Positions 35,140 through 46,080 of a stretch of 64,000 bases of DNA are shown piece after piece. A model generated the notes under the pieces. The model was not told the DNA's origin. It did no database searches and saw only the letters and a list, made by a program, of their open reading frames with translations. The translations under genes were made by a program, and so were the position numbers. The first letter of the stretch is position 1; each line of letters begins with the position of its first letter. The stretch covers positions 8,207,104 to 8,271,103 of the forward strand of contig JAAONU010000001.1 of assembly GCA_012932295.1 (NCBI GenBank). The letters run 5' to 3'. The stretch is from Cyclina sinensis. Lineage: Eukaryota; Mollusca; Bivalvia; Venerida; Veneridae.

Positions 35140-35578
35140 TTAAAGGGGCTGTTCTCCAGATGACAAAAAAAGAAAGTTTTCTTGTATTATAAATTTCTTG
35201 TAATATTTATGACTAATGCTTAAAAAATAACTTACTGACAAAAAATAAGTCAAATAATTACATTATAAATTGATTTTTTCCCTTTCAAAGTGCTATACCG
35301 TAACTCGACGGTATAACTATATTGTATAAGATTTAAAGTAATTATCTGTAATATCAAATGCGGCGATGATGGTGACAGTAAAAGCGTTGGAAATATTTTG
35401 TTAACATGAGGGTCCAGAGTTCAAATCAGGCTGGAGCGAAAAAAATTTTTTTATTCTATTTTGACTTTTATATTCAGTTTTGAAGTAAAATATTATGTTG
35501 TTATAATCTCACGGCATCTAAATATATAATTTATGAAAAAAACTTTTTTATGTCAAATCTGGAGTACAGCCTCTTTAA
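35140..35578 (+). mobile_element. TTAA-flanked element, family 2
   Basis: The body 35144-35574 is 431 bp with TTAA on both sides (35140-35143, 35575-35578). Terminal repeats are imperfect: AGGGGCTGTTCTCCAGAT on the left; AGAGGCTGTACTCCAGAT read inward from the right. A perfect hairpin TATACCGT/ACGGTATA (35294-35315) and a tRNA-like module follow in the same order and at similar spacing as in family 1, though the sequences differ. No coding capacity. Confidence 0.75.
35361..35438 (+). promoter_or_regulatory. tRNA-like module of the family 2 element
   Basis: GATGGTGACAGTAAAAGCGTTGG resembles an A-box region (shown here only as a pattern of GGTGACAGT and AGCGTTGG), and GAGTTCAAATCAGG is a B-box-like segment. 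A/T-rich sequence follows, as in family 1. Confidence 0.45.
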
Positions 35579-35912
35579 TATTATTTCTGAAAGTGAACAA
35601 ACATGAACTTAAGGGAAAAAAAACTATGGCATGCTGTTGCGTTTTTGAAGAATAAAACATTTAAAAACATCACGTGTTAAAACATTTCTTACGTAATTTT
35701 AGATTTGTTTAACGCACTTCGAGTCTAAGTTATTTGTGTTTACGTGTAAACTACATAGTGTTAAGTACTTGGATTCGACCAAATTTATTTGTTCTTCGTT
35801 TATTAATATAGTATACTAATTTCATAGTAATTGCTTTCTGAATATCTAGGTACATTTTGTGAATTCTGCGTTTTATTTTTATTTCTTTCAGATGTTCGAT
35901 CAAAACATGGGA

Positions 35913-36098
35913 TTTTACATGACATTGTTAACTTAAAAGATACAGCTTGGATAAATTCTTTACATGACATTATTAAGATACAGTTGGGATGAATTCTTTA
36001 CATGAAATTGTTAAGATACAGTTGGGATGAATTCTTTACACGAAATTGTTAAGATACAGTTGGGATGAATTCTTTACATCACATTGTTGGAATACAGT
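35913..36098. repeat. 38-bp tandem repeat, about four to five units
   Basis: TTCTTTA marks units at 35956, 35994, 36032 and 36070, exactly 38 bp apart. Each has ATTGTTAAGATACAGTTGGG. The first unit is degenerate. Confidence 0.9.
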
Positions 36099-36639
36099 GT
36101 CACGAGTCGGTCCTTATCATTCATAGTGACTATCATTTTGTTTTCTTTTAAAGATTCTTAATTTCTTTCCATTAAACATCTAAACATATTCATACCAATG
36201 TTTTAATATTTATCAATCTGCATGAAGATCCATATTAGTGAAATAAATAAATTATGTGTCTAATTAACTGACGGAAAAATCCTGCAATTAATCTTATCAT
36301 GCATTTTTCTTGATAAAAATAACATTTAAAGTAAACGATGCACTTTAAATAGCAATGTCCTGATTATCAGACTAAGTTGATTGGCTCATAGATTACTAAT
36401 GCACGTGCCGTGCATCACAATGCTTCAAATTAATAACAAATTCAATTACAATATGTCTTCAAATTGAAATATCAAATCCGTTCATTGCACTCAGCATCCA
36501 CAGGCAGTATATAAAACGAGGTACAAATATATTGCCTGATTACATAATGCTTGGATTTCTCTTGGTGATTCTACGCCTTGAGGTTCGAGTTAGATCTGGT
36601 CAAAAGTGTTTTTGTTTTCTATTTATATTTGTTTGTAAA
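36099..36639. other. No gene seen
   Basis: AT-rich spacer without a recognisable feature. Confidence 0.4.
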
Positions 36640-37100
36640 ATATGTAAGCACAGGGGTAAGGCTAAACTAACCACAGTGGAATCTTGTTAGAGGTTCAATA
36701 GGCAATGATACATGTCAATTCACAAACCTCAGTCTTATAGTTTAAGTTAAGAAGAGTTTTAAATAACACATATGATATTTGGGCGGAGCGAATGATGGTC
36801 CAAGGGACCAATGGAGCAATCTTTAAATAGGTCCACTGAGCATGCCTTTTGTAAATTTCAAATTCGATCTAGGCCTATTATTTTTAGACTAGAATGTTTT
36901 AACATTCTTCAGTAGCTTTATACCTGTGATGTCTCGGACGGGACCAAGAATGACCCAATGTACAAAATTTGAAATTTTTGAAGGTCTAAAAGACAATGCT
37001 ACATATCCAATTCTAATCACTGGAGATTTTGGTTTAGATATAAAGATTTGGATAGTTTTTCTTTCTTGTTGCCAAACTTGAGTTCTGCAAGAATTAGATT
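36640..37100 (+). repeat. Degenerate relative of the 165-bp tandem
   Basis: Blocks such as TTAGAGGTTCAATAGGCAAT, GGTCCACTGAG, ACAATGCTACATATCC and CCTGTGATGTCTCGGACGGG correspond to the units at 23.7-25.0 kb. The minus frame 37209-36889 falls inside and is not treated as a gene. Confidence 0.55.
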
Positions 37101-39125
37101 TTATAGAGCAAAAAAAAACATTCATGTTAAGGTTCATCAATTTTAAGCCGGATGTGATGTAAAATAAATTGTTGATGCACGTCACACAACAAACGACGAA
37201 CATGCGCACAGCAACACAGTCCCACCATAAAAGCTCACCATTAGCACTTTATGCTTGAGAGAGCGGAACATAAAATGATTGCTACTTAGTTTCACGTTTG
37301 AAATCAAAATTTGTGGTTTTTGGGAAGCAATGTAAAGGTTGAAATTATGACATGTTAAAAAATCCATTCTTTCATACTCGTAATGTCGCTTGGAGCATAA
37401 AAAAGCAAAATGCCAATGAGAGCATTTTTATTCTTGCATTAATTTTTACTTTTAGCTGATTAATTAACAAAACCGCTATCATTTTTTGCAATAGTTCGAG
37501 AATGTACACTAGCAAATATTCAGATTGATCGCAAGAATGGAAAAAAGACTGCTTTATTTTTAAAATGCACCAAACTTAACCTGAATGAAAACATTATTTT
37601 ATTTCCCCATTTAGTTTAGATGAGATGTGTCATAAATCGTTTAAAGAAATATTGTGACGATAGAAGTTATTGGAAAAAATATAGACAGAATAAAGAGATA
37701 TTTCTGTAACTGACAGCAACGATAAAACTTTTCACTAAAGATTATATACACGTACCTAGATACTTTTCAAGTGGTTAAACTATGAGATACTGTTCATACA
37801 GGCCCTGTTACCTCTCGTATAAGTCCGTGCCCATTGCCCGAGGCGACTTGCCAAGACCATATAACAGAACTAGTATCAAATCACTGTATTTTTACACTAA
37901 AGCGTTAAAGTGGCTTTATCTAAGAATAAAAACGGATCAAACTGAAATTACTCAGTAAATAGGAATTCTTTTGATTAAGTGTATAACTAATGTTTATTAT
38001 CTTTTTACCTAAGTAAATTGTCTCTTTTACTAACAAAAATTTATCTCGGTACAATGTGAAGGAACATAGACGAGTACTCACTATGATACTAGTCTGGTCC
38101 ACTAGCTCGATTAATATGAGTCTTTATAAATGCGTGAATCTGACAGGCTAGCAAATGAGCCTCAATATTGATATTAAAATGATAAGATGGAGCCACCGTT
38201 TTCACTAAAGCCGAAAAATACAATATTACATAAACGTTATACAATCGTTTAACAGAATGTCTGACAGAGTCCGTGTATGTAATAAATGGTTTGATACCTA
38301 ATGCAATGATAACGGTTCTGTAACTCTTTTATCATTTTCTGAAAAAGCAATGTTTCGTTAGTGCCGACATACACTGGCATGAAAACTGAACTGCATGCTT
38401 AAAGCATAATGAACCTGGAGCTGAAAAAGTAGTAAAAAGTACTTCTTAAAGCGATGTCATTCATATTGACCAAGATTTTTTGTCCTATGACAACTCTTTC
38501 AGCTTTTGCCTATCGAGCTTTGACCAATACTGCTGAACTCGGACAATTAATGAAGGCAATAAGAAGCCATTTAATAAGAACACTCGTGTAAAGTTTATAC
38601 TGAACGTTTCAGATTAAAAAAAAATGTCTTGCGTAAACGCATTTTTAATGTATTTAAAACTTTGCCTCTCATAAAAGTTTGGCAGTGTCTGCAAAACGTC
38701 ACTGAAACTTTTTTTTGTGATTCGTTCGATCATTCTTATACATAAATCAAATATTTCCGTTGTAAATCGAACATGACCACGATTTCTCAACTGGTAGTTT
38801 ATTTGTCTGATTTGAATAGTACATGACATGTCTATTCTTTATGTGATCTTAACTAAAGATACATGTACATTGAACAATAAACGATTTAAAAGTCCAGTCA
38901 TATCATTATTTGTAATTAAAACATATGAAATAAAATACCTGTGGTAATTTGAGAAGACATGATACTGATGTATCGGTCAACAAAAAACAAAACAAAACAC
39001 AGCGTACTTGACTGAGTGAGCTATGTGACAAAAATACTTAAGTAATTAAATGATGAAAATAAAACAAAAACATTAGATTGAAATACTATTTGTTGTTAAA
39101 AGACAAGCTCTTCTTGATATGAATG
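37101..39125. other. No gene supported
   Basis: The minus frame 38829-38614 (QLRNRGHVRFTTEIFDLC region) has a protein-like composition, but no family, donor or acceptor makes it convincing. Confidence 0.35.
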
Positions 39126-39564
39126 TTAAAGCGACTGACTCACAAAATTTAACTGAAATTTTTTATTCTTTCAAATTTAAGAGGATTTAATATACTCTGG
39201 AAAAAATATAATATTATGCTTCTATACACCATGAAAACTGGAAAAAAAAGTTTTGACTGTACCAGGATTCGAACCCACGACCTTTCGGTCAGTAAAATAT
39301 AGAGCAACGACTTAGGCCACTGAGCCACGGCATTTAGTTATTAGATTGCCTCAAAATTAATGTTATAACTAAAGTATTTACCCCGTGACTAACGGGGTAA
39401 ATTTTGTACCGATAAAATTGTGTAAAACTTTATATTTTGATGTTTTTCTGTCACAAAAACTGAGTCAATAACTTAGTTTAAATATGTTCTTCACTATTAC
39501 AGCAAGAATTTTAAGATGTATAAACATTTTCTTTTTATCATCGTCTGTGAGTCAGTCGCTTTAA
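39126..39564 (-). mobile_element. TTAA-flanked element, family 1, copy 3
   Basis: The body 39130-39560 is 431 bp; TTAA flanks are 39126-39129 and 39561-39564. It is very similar to copy 1 along the full length and has the same orientation, a perfect hairpin (39379-39399) and the same terminal repeats. The high similarity suggests recent activity. Confidence 0.88.
39254..39333 (-). promoter_or_regulatory. tRNA-like module, copy 3
   Basis: The best preserved of the three: CCGTGGCTCAGTGGCCTAAG for the A-box arm and GGGTTCGAATCCTGG for the B box, on the minus strand. Confidence 0.65.
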
Positions 39565-40269
39565 CAAGTTGGCAATAAAGTCACTGACTGAATGTACACA
39601 TAAATTGTCGGCTATTTAGAGCGGCAATGATATTTTAATAGAAAACTGCTAATATATGCTTGTAAATCTGGCTGTCAAACTCTTTTTATAAAAAGCACAA
39701 TTCTAGCTAAGTGACAATGTTTTAGTCAGTCACAATTCTGGAGAGATAAAAACTGTTTAACTTTAACCATCTTACTATTGAGCACATACTAAACATAGAA
39801 GATAGCTTATAAAGGATGTTCAAAATTCATGTAAAAACACAAGATTCAAATCATTTTAAATTACCTAAATTAAATGTTAAATTTGAACAAACAAAACCAG
39901 TTATTTCATGTATATTGGTCCTGTTATTTATCATGTTAAGATGCACAAGGTCCATAAATGGCTTCTTGCTTAATTAAGATTGATTGATTGATTGATTGAT
40001 TCTGCCTTTTCAAGTAATTTGTATCGTTTAGTTCTTGTGACCGCATGTAACTTATTGTCTAGTAAAAGGAATGTATTACATTTACTTTTGTATGGACGAT
40101 GAAATACAACAAAATTAGGATGATTTAACGTACATGCTTTATACAAGTATACGTTTAGACTGCTGAAGTGATCACATGACAGTAAAAAGGTTTAAACTTA
40201 TTTATTTAAAATGGATTGGGAAAAAAGGTCTTTAAATATTTTGGATTCCAACTGGTACACACGCCGAAA
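39565..40269. other. No gene seen
   Basis: Contains a short GATT tract at 39979-40001. Nothing else is recognised. Confidence 0.4.
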
Positions 40270-40475
40270 ATATGAAATTGGAAAGTCACTAGAGAATCTA
40301 ACCCCTGACTGGATTCAGCGACCTTCATATGGGGAGTCAACTGAATGACCTCTTTCTTGATTTAAGCCCGGGAGTGTTGAATGCTGAAAAACCAATGAAG
40401 AATCTCAACCCTAGCGACCTTTTAATCGGGAGTCCGTCGCTCAAACCTCTGAACCATTGCAACTCCATATAGTGA
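40270..40475 (-). repeat. Possible tRNA-derived SINE fragment
   Basis: On the minus strand GCAATGGTTCAGAGGTTTGA looks like an A-box arm, followed by CGGACTCCCGA and GGTCGCTAGGGTTGAGATTC, a degenerate B box. A second block, GGTCGCTGAATCCAGTCAGG with GGTTAGATTC, lies further along. No target duplication was found. Confidence 0.4.
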
Positions 40476-41394
40476 AGAATAAGAAATACATACACGAGAA
40501 ATAGTTATCAAAAAGCAAGGCGATATGACCAGTGTCTTCCTTAACAACCTTGATGTGTGTAATAAGGAAGTCGCTTGGTAATAACTGCACCTAAACTCGA
40601 CAGTTACTACTCAACAATGCCCTAAAATAAACCATACCTTCGCTTTAATGGCTTGCTGGGCATTAATTGTTATTATTTGTCATAAAAATAGTTCTATTAA
40701 CACAGTAAAGGTGCAGTGATCTTACAAAGCGGTTTTTCTTCTTTCCTTTATATTTTTTTTTTCAAGAAAATGGCAACGAACGCATTCGAGGCTGCTTATT
40801 TGCAATAAATCAGTTAATAGGATATAAAGTTTTAATAAGAACTATTTCATTAAAACAATATATTAAACGACCTGTAGTGTCAGGAATACTTACTTGCTTA
40901 AACATCATTTGAACGCATACATTTTAACATGTTCTTAATACTGCTGTGTATAGCGAAATTACTACGTTAATATAATGTTCGACATATCTGACGTTGATTT
41001 ATAACAAATATTACGCTGGGCCGGCTTTTTAACACTCCGTCATCAGAGAATTTGATCCCAGCTATAGCTGTCATAGTGATAATGCTCAATTAGCTAAGTG
41101 AAGCTTTGTCGGAGGTTCAAAGGGATTAGCTGCAGCAAGGACAGTTTAATTATACTAAGGTAAGATTTGCTTTTAAAGGCTTAAGAAATGAGATTCAGCT
41201 AATTGATGAAAAAAAAAAGATATAATCTGATTGTGGAAAAATACACTGTGAAAATATGTGAGGTTTTAGTCTGCAGGAGGAGATATTGCTAACGTTATAG
41301 CAAAAGTTGGGGACAAGTTATTAACAATTTCTTTATTTAAACTATAAGTAGAAGTAGAAGTAAAAAATTGTATCTATATTATAATGACCTCGTC
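40476..41394. other. No gene seen
   Basis: AT-rich sequence; short poly-T and poly-A runs only. Confidence 0.4.
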
Positions 41395-42110
41395 TAATTT
41401 AATAAAAATTATTGAAATTTAACCAATGTATTAAGCTAAAACAGTGATGAAATATTTAATCAGTATAAGATGAAAAAAAAATGATGATAGTAATCAACAT
41501 TTTTCAAATATCTGATCCCTTAACATTAATATCAAGAAGTAGGTTTGACTTTGCTCTACGCAGTAATCTCCCCTTCATTCAGGGAAGGAAATGGATTCTT
41601 TGGCTCAGTAGTTAGACCGTTGATTTAGCAAACTATTTATGATCAAGGCGGCATGGATAGGAATTGCCCTAACAAATGGTCTAATTAATTGCACCAGCAG
41701 TTCTACAGTTACATGAATATTCTGTATGTTTGATATTACATGTATCCGACACTTCTGTATCTTCAGAATATTCTGGGGACCAGTTGTTATTTAATTATTT
41801 TTATCATTACGTACTATTATTAGTCGTAGTAGTGGACGTTGTATCCGTATTATTGTGACGTCGTTTCATTGAATAGAATTCGTTGAAATTTAACCAATGT
41901 ATTATACTGAAACAATAATGAAATATTTAATCAGTACAAAAATCAAAATATCTAAATTGATGTAATTTACATTTTAATATCTGATCCCTTAATATTAATA
42001 TTAAAAGTGTGTTTGACTTTGTCCTACGCAGTAATCTCCCCTTCATTCAGGAAAGTAACTGCTGCGTAGATGACGAAATTAGGGATCGGCCTTTTCTGGT
42101 TTCTTTTGCA
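41395..42110 (+). repeat. Dispersed repeat A, tandem pair
   Basis: Two direct copies about 470 bp apart share GAAATTTAACCAATGTATTA (41415 and 41887), ATATCTGATCCCTTAA and CTACGCAGTAATCTCCCC. Between them, 41593-41675 has a tRNA-like stretch TTTGGCTCAGTAGTTAGACC. The second copy continues into AACTGCTGCGTAGATGACG and TTTCTTTTGCAGTAACTTAC, matching the fragment at position 1. Confidence 0.65.
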
Positions 42111-42160
42111 GTAACTTACTCAAAAAAAAATATTCAAAGAACAAATGTATTAAAACTGAG

Positions 42161-42335
42161 TATATAGAGGATATTCAAGTTTTTTCTATAAATACGGGAT
42201 TTATTTTCATCGAGTGGTATGAAAATAAATATTTCATGAGTGGCGATAGCCACGAGTGAAATATGATAATTTTCATACCACAAGATGAAAATAAATCCTG
42301 TATTTAATGAAAAAACTTGAATTTTCTGTTTATTA
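42161..42335 (+). repeat. Hairpin element H, copy 3
   Basis: The ends are TATATAGAGGATATT and AATTTTCTGTTTAT, as in copies 1 and 2. Arms 42173-42211 and 42284-42322 are complementary with few mismatches but are a different sequence from copies 1 and 2 (ATTCAAGTTTTTTC rather than ATTTGTTTGTTT). Inner arms around GGTATGAAAAT and ATTTCATGAGTGGC/GCCACGAGTGAAAT also pair, making the whole ~150 bp foldable. Confidence 0.8.
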
Positions 42336-42957
42336 TATACTTTACTCTTTTTTGACCTTAAAATTCGAAAGAATTCCCCTTTAATTTAGTGTATTGGCTG
42401 AATTTAGAAGAAAGTAGTCCGGCAAGACACCAGTGAAAATACGGAAAATATGTTTCACTGCAGTGAAAAATAAATTTTTACAGTGAAAATACGGAAAATG
42501 AAAATACGCAATATATTTCATCAATATTTCTCAATATTTCATTTATAAGTATATAATAAACACCTGTACTCGTATAGATACAACCTCGTCAGGGAATGGA
42601 TTCTTTGGCTCAGCTGTTTTTTTTTTCAAGCAATCAGTCGTACTGTATTGCACTTTACCGACTCTACTGTACTTCTCTTATCACTACCCATGAAACCTTT
42701 CATCACACTGAGTCAATGTAGAAACAGGTTTTCTTTCGCTGAAGTGACATATGTTTCTATTGTGTTATGACGTATTCAGAAACAGATATGTATAACATCC
42801 ATAGAACAAAAATGCAAAGGAGTGACTGTATGCATTTTGGTTTCAGTGAAATAAAATACGTAATGTTATTTCAGGCTATATCTTCAAAAAGTACAGTGTG
42901 TATCACTTTTTAGTTGAAATGTAAGTATTAACTTACTAAATATATACACCAGTCTTA
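42336..42957. other. No gene seen
   Basis: Contains short repeats of AGTGAAAATACGGAAAAT near 42430-42500 and a truncated TGGATTCTTTGGCTCAGC at 42597-42614, the start of the SINE seen next, broken by a T run. Confidence 0.45.
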
Positions 42958-43135
42958 CGAACATGAAAGTCCGTAACAGAAAGATGCAATGCATCTTAGA
43001 ATACACATCCCACAGCGGGATTCGCACTCCGAACACTCTAATCACTGAGCCAAAGAATCGCTTCCCTTAGGCAGTTGTCAGAGGTTGTATTTATACAATT
43101 ATAGGAAGGTATGCACTAGACCGTAACACATCCCC
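42958..43135 (-). repeat. tRNA-derived SINE B, deleted copy
   Basis: Minus strand: AGCGATTCTTTGGCTCAGTG (A box), then GGAGTGCGAATCCCGC (B box), then ATGCATTGCATCTTTCTGTT. About 30 bases between A and B boxes are missing compared with the copy at 43259. Confidence 0.65.
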
Positions 43136-43258
43136 TCTTGAGAAAGTCATTATTTATGATGACGAATGTATTTTAGATCAGAAGATCAGACAGAAATCTT
43201 GAAATATTCTTTTTTTAAAATTTTAACGACTAAGTCCAAGAGAGGTTTTCACGGACGA
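43136..43258. other. Spacer between SINE B copies
   Basis: About 120 bp with no feature; the two SINE copies share orientation and flanks (TAGGAAGGTATGCACTAGA), so the pair may have arisen by local duplication. Confidence 0.4.
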
Positions 43259-43445
43259 GCCCCCATCTCACGAACATGAAAGTCCGTAACAGAAAGATGC
43301 AATGCATCTTAGAATACACAACCTACAGCGGGATTCGAACTCCGATCTTAGCGCATCGAAGACCAACATTTTAACCACTGAACCAAAGAATTGACGCCGT
43401 TGTCAGATGTTGTATTTATAAAATTATAGGAAGGTATGCACTAGA
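43259..43445 (-). repeat. tRNA-derived SINE B, fuller copy
   Basis: Minus strand: TTCTTTGGTTCAGTGGTTAA (A box), TTGGTCTTCGATGCGC as an anticodon-arm-like part, and TCGGAGTTCGAATCCCGC (B box), then the shared body. The head resembles a tRNA more closely than the other modules in this window. Confidence 0.7.
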
Positions 43446-45819
43446 ACATAACACTAGACATTTACATAATGCATTAGACATTGAAAATGATACACCAGAC
43501 TGTTTTACATGATACACCATATATTCATTCATGATACAACAGACATTTTACATAAAACCACAACATTATGACATTATCAGGCTGCAACACACCGAAGCTA
43601 GATAAAAGTCTTCCGAAAATGCGTTTTTAAAATTTTGTTCACCTTGCCTCATAAAAGCCAAGATTCTATAGTTTTGTACAAAATTTAGTCCAGATTAAAC
43701 TGTGTGTCAATGGTTTATCATACACGAACTAATGCACTAACCAAAAGAAACATGAATAACGGCCCCTTTCTCACTTGCATACTTTATAAACTAGATTGAA
43801 AGGTGAATATTAACTATGCACTTTCCTTATTTCCAACAGTTTTAGCTCAAAATAAAGTTTATTTTGTAAATCTTTAATCGTTGTTGTTGTTTTTATAACA
43901 AGATGGTAAATTTGAAGAGTCAGGTAAATATGAAACAACATATCTAGTCGATGTTATAATGTTAAGTCTACATTTTGTTAGTAATGAAAACATTTGTAAT
44001 TACTTTGATACACCATGTATTACATTCTGTTAGAACGCTATTTGTATGATGGCTTTGATGTTATCTTGTATTAATTAAGGTGAAATATTTATGGATATTG
44101 TCACAGTGAATGTAAGAGATAGTAATAATTTAAAATTTACTTAACTATTACTGATGGTTTTGATTGCATGAACGTGAACCAGATATAGCTAACACAGGCC
44201 TAGTTTTAACATGAGTCACTATACTCAGGTAAATGCATGTTAGTTGTATTTCACAAAGCTCCTTTTAAGAATTCTGAAGAGTTTATTTTTTTGTTTTATA
44301 TTTTAGTAAGACTTCCTAGACAGGTATCTAAAGACGTCAAGTTCTACTAAAGTAAAGTAAGAAAGTAGGGTTTATTAACGTGGCATGTCAAATATAATAT
44401 ATAATATATAATAAATATATAATGTATAATATTATATAATGTTTAGTGACTTGCTGTCCAAATAAAGTATTTGCTAAATATTTTCATATATGTCTCTTAA
44501 ATATTATAAAATTTGCAAATGTCTGAAAAAAATGTTTTTATCCGTGGAAATTGATAAGATGTTAGATCTGCAATTTAATTTTTCTTGGACAAAATACTCA
44601 TTCGTCACCGTTCATGCAAATGACATTAATAAAATCTGACTAGTTCTTATAACCAATTTCTTATAATTAATGCCTATTATTTTATGACGTCAGAAATGAT
44701 AGATAACACTATTTTATGGGTTATTTTTATTGCACAAAACACATTAAGTCAAGCTAAACATATGTGAAAAATATTCATCATATTAAATGTTACTAACAGG
44801 CTTCTTATACTTTATTGATTTCTAAGGTTAAAGTTCATGTAACAGAAATTGTCTTCACAACATTATCACGCCATTATTATTGAAATGAGCACGCACACAA
44901 ATGACGCGTGAATTTTAAAATGAAATTATGACGTCATATCCGTCCAGATACTAAACTATGAGGATATACTATAATACGAATATTGAATTTTTAAAAAGTA
45001 TTCATTTCGATACGTTATTCTAAAGTTTGGTTTACTACCAAAGTTCGGAACAGCTGTAAGCTCTGATGGTTACATTATTCGCTTAGATAATGATAAGAAA
45101 ACGATAATATTTATTAAACTATTTAAATAGAACTTCTTCATAAAATGTTTCAATTTACTTTGTCAAGGTAATGCAGATCTGTATAAAGTAATCATTTCTC
45201 AATGGGAGTTGTATTATCATGAATATGTAGTAGCCTTAAAAACTCTCAGACTCTCGCGATGAACACTTGAAACAGCATACGTTGTACCAGTCTGAACAGC
45301 CCCAAAACTTCCGTGAACAAAAAGTCTCAGGGTTTAAAAAGATTTAGAAGAATATGTCAGTATCAATTATCAATTAACAATCACTGTTTTTACATATCAA
45401 GAAACCATGTACCTTTAAACCACAATGATATTTGTTCCTTCAATGCATGATAGAGAATGAGTTTTGATTTATTGGATGTATCACTGTGATAAAGCATGTT
45501 TGACCACAGAGAAGTGTGCTTGTAGTTGCAGTGACATTTTTCATGTCATTAAGGGTTAATTTAGTAACTCGACTGTAAATGTATTTCCTGTGCTCTTTTT
45601 TGGGGTGTCAAAGAAGATAGAAATCAGTGCATAACAAGTCCAGTTTCGGATGAATAAAAAGTTTGTTTATGTTCTTGTCTGATTTAAGTACTTACCCTAA
45701 CAAACCTCCATTTTATTTCAAAAACTTTTAAAGCAACAGTTACAGTAAAAGAAGTAACATGTGTACAAATATTTTACACACTCTGTTAACGATAAACTTG
45801 AACTGTAAAATATTGCAGA
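43446..45819. other. No gene supported
   Basis: A loose series of ATACACCAGAC-like words lies at 43460-43570, and an AT-only stretch at 44390-44445. No coding exon was found. Confidence 0.4.
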
Positions 45820-46080
45820 GTTGCCAGTGTAGTTTGACGTAACACGTTACCAGTACTCAAAATCACCTCTTTTGACGTGTCAGTGTAGTTTGAAGTAAAA
45901 CGTTTGCAGTGCTCAAATCACCCTTTTTGACGTGCCCGTGTAGTTTGATGTTAAACGTTACCAGTACTCAAAATAACCTCTTTTGACGTGCCTATGTAGT
46001 TTAAAGTAAAACGTTTGCAGTGCTCAAATCACCCTTTTCGACGTGTTTGTGTCGTGTGAAGTAAAACTTTAGAAGTGCCC
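45820..46080. repeat. 56-bp tandem repeat with alternating unit types
   Basis: GTGTAGTTTGA-type starts lie at about 45825, 45881, 45936, 45992 and a weak one near 46047. Odd units carry CGTTACCAGTACTCAAAAT and even units CGTTTGCAGTGCTCAAATC, giving a ~112-bp dimer. Each unit ends in TTTTGACGTG. Confidence 0.88.
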
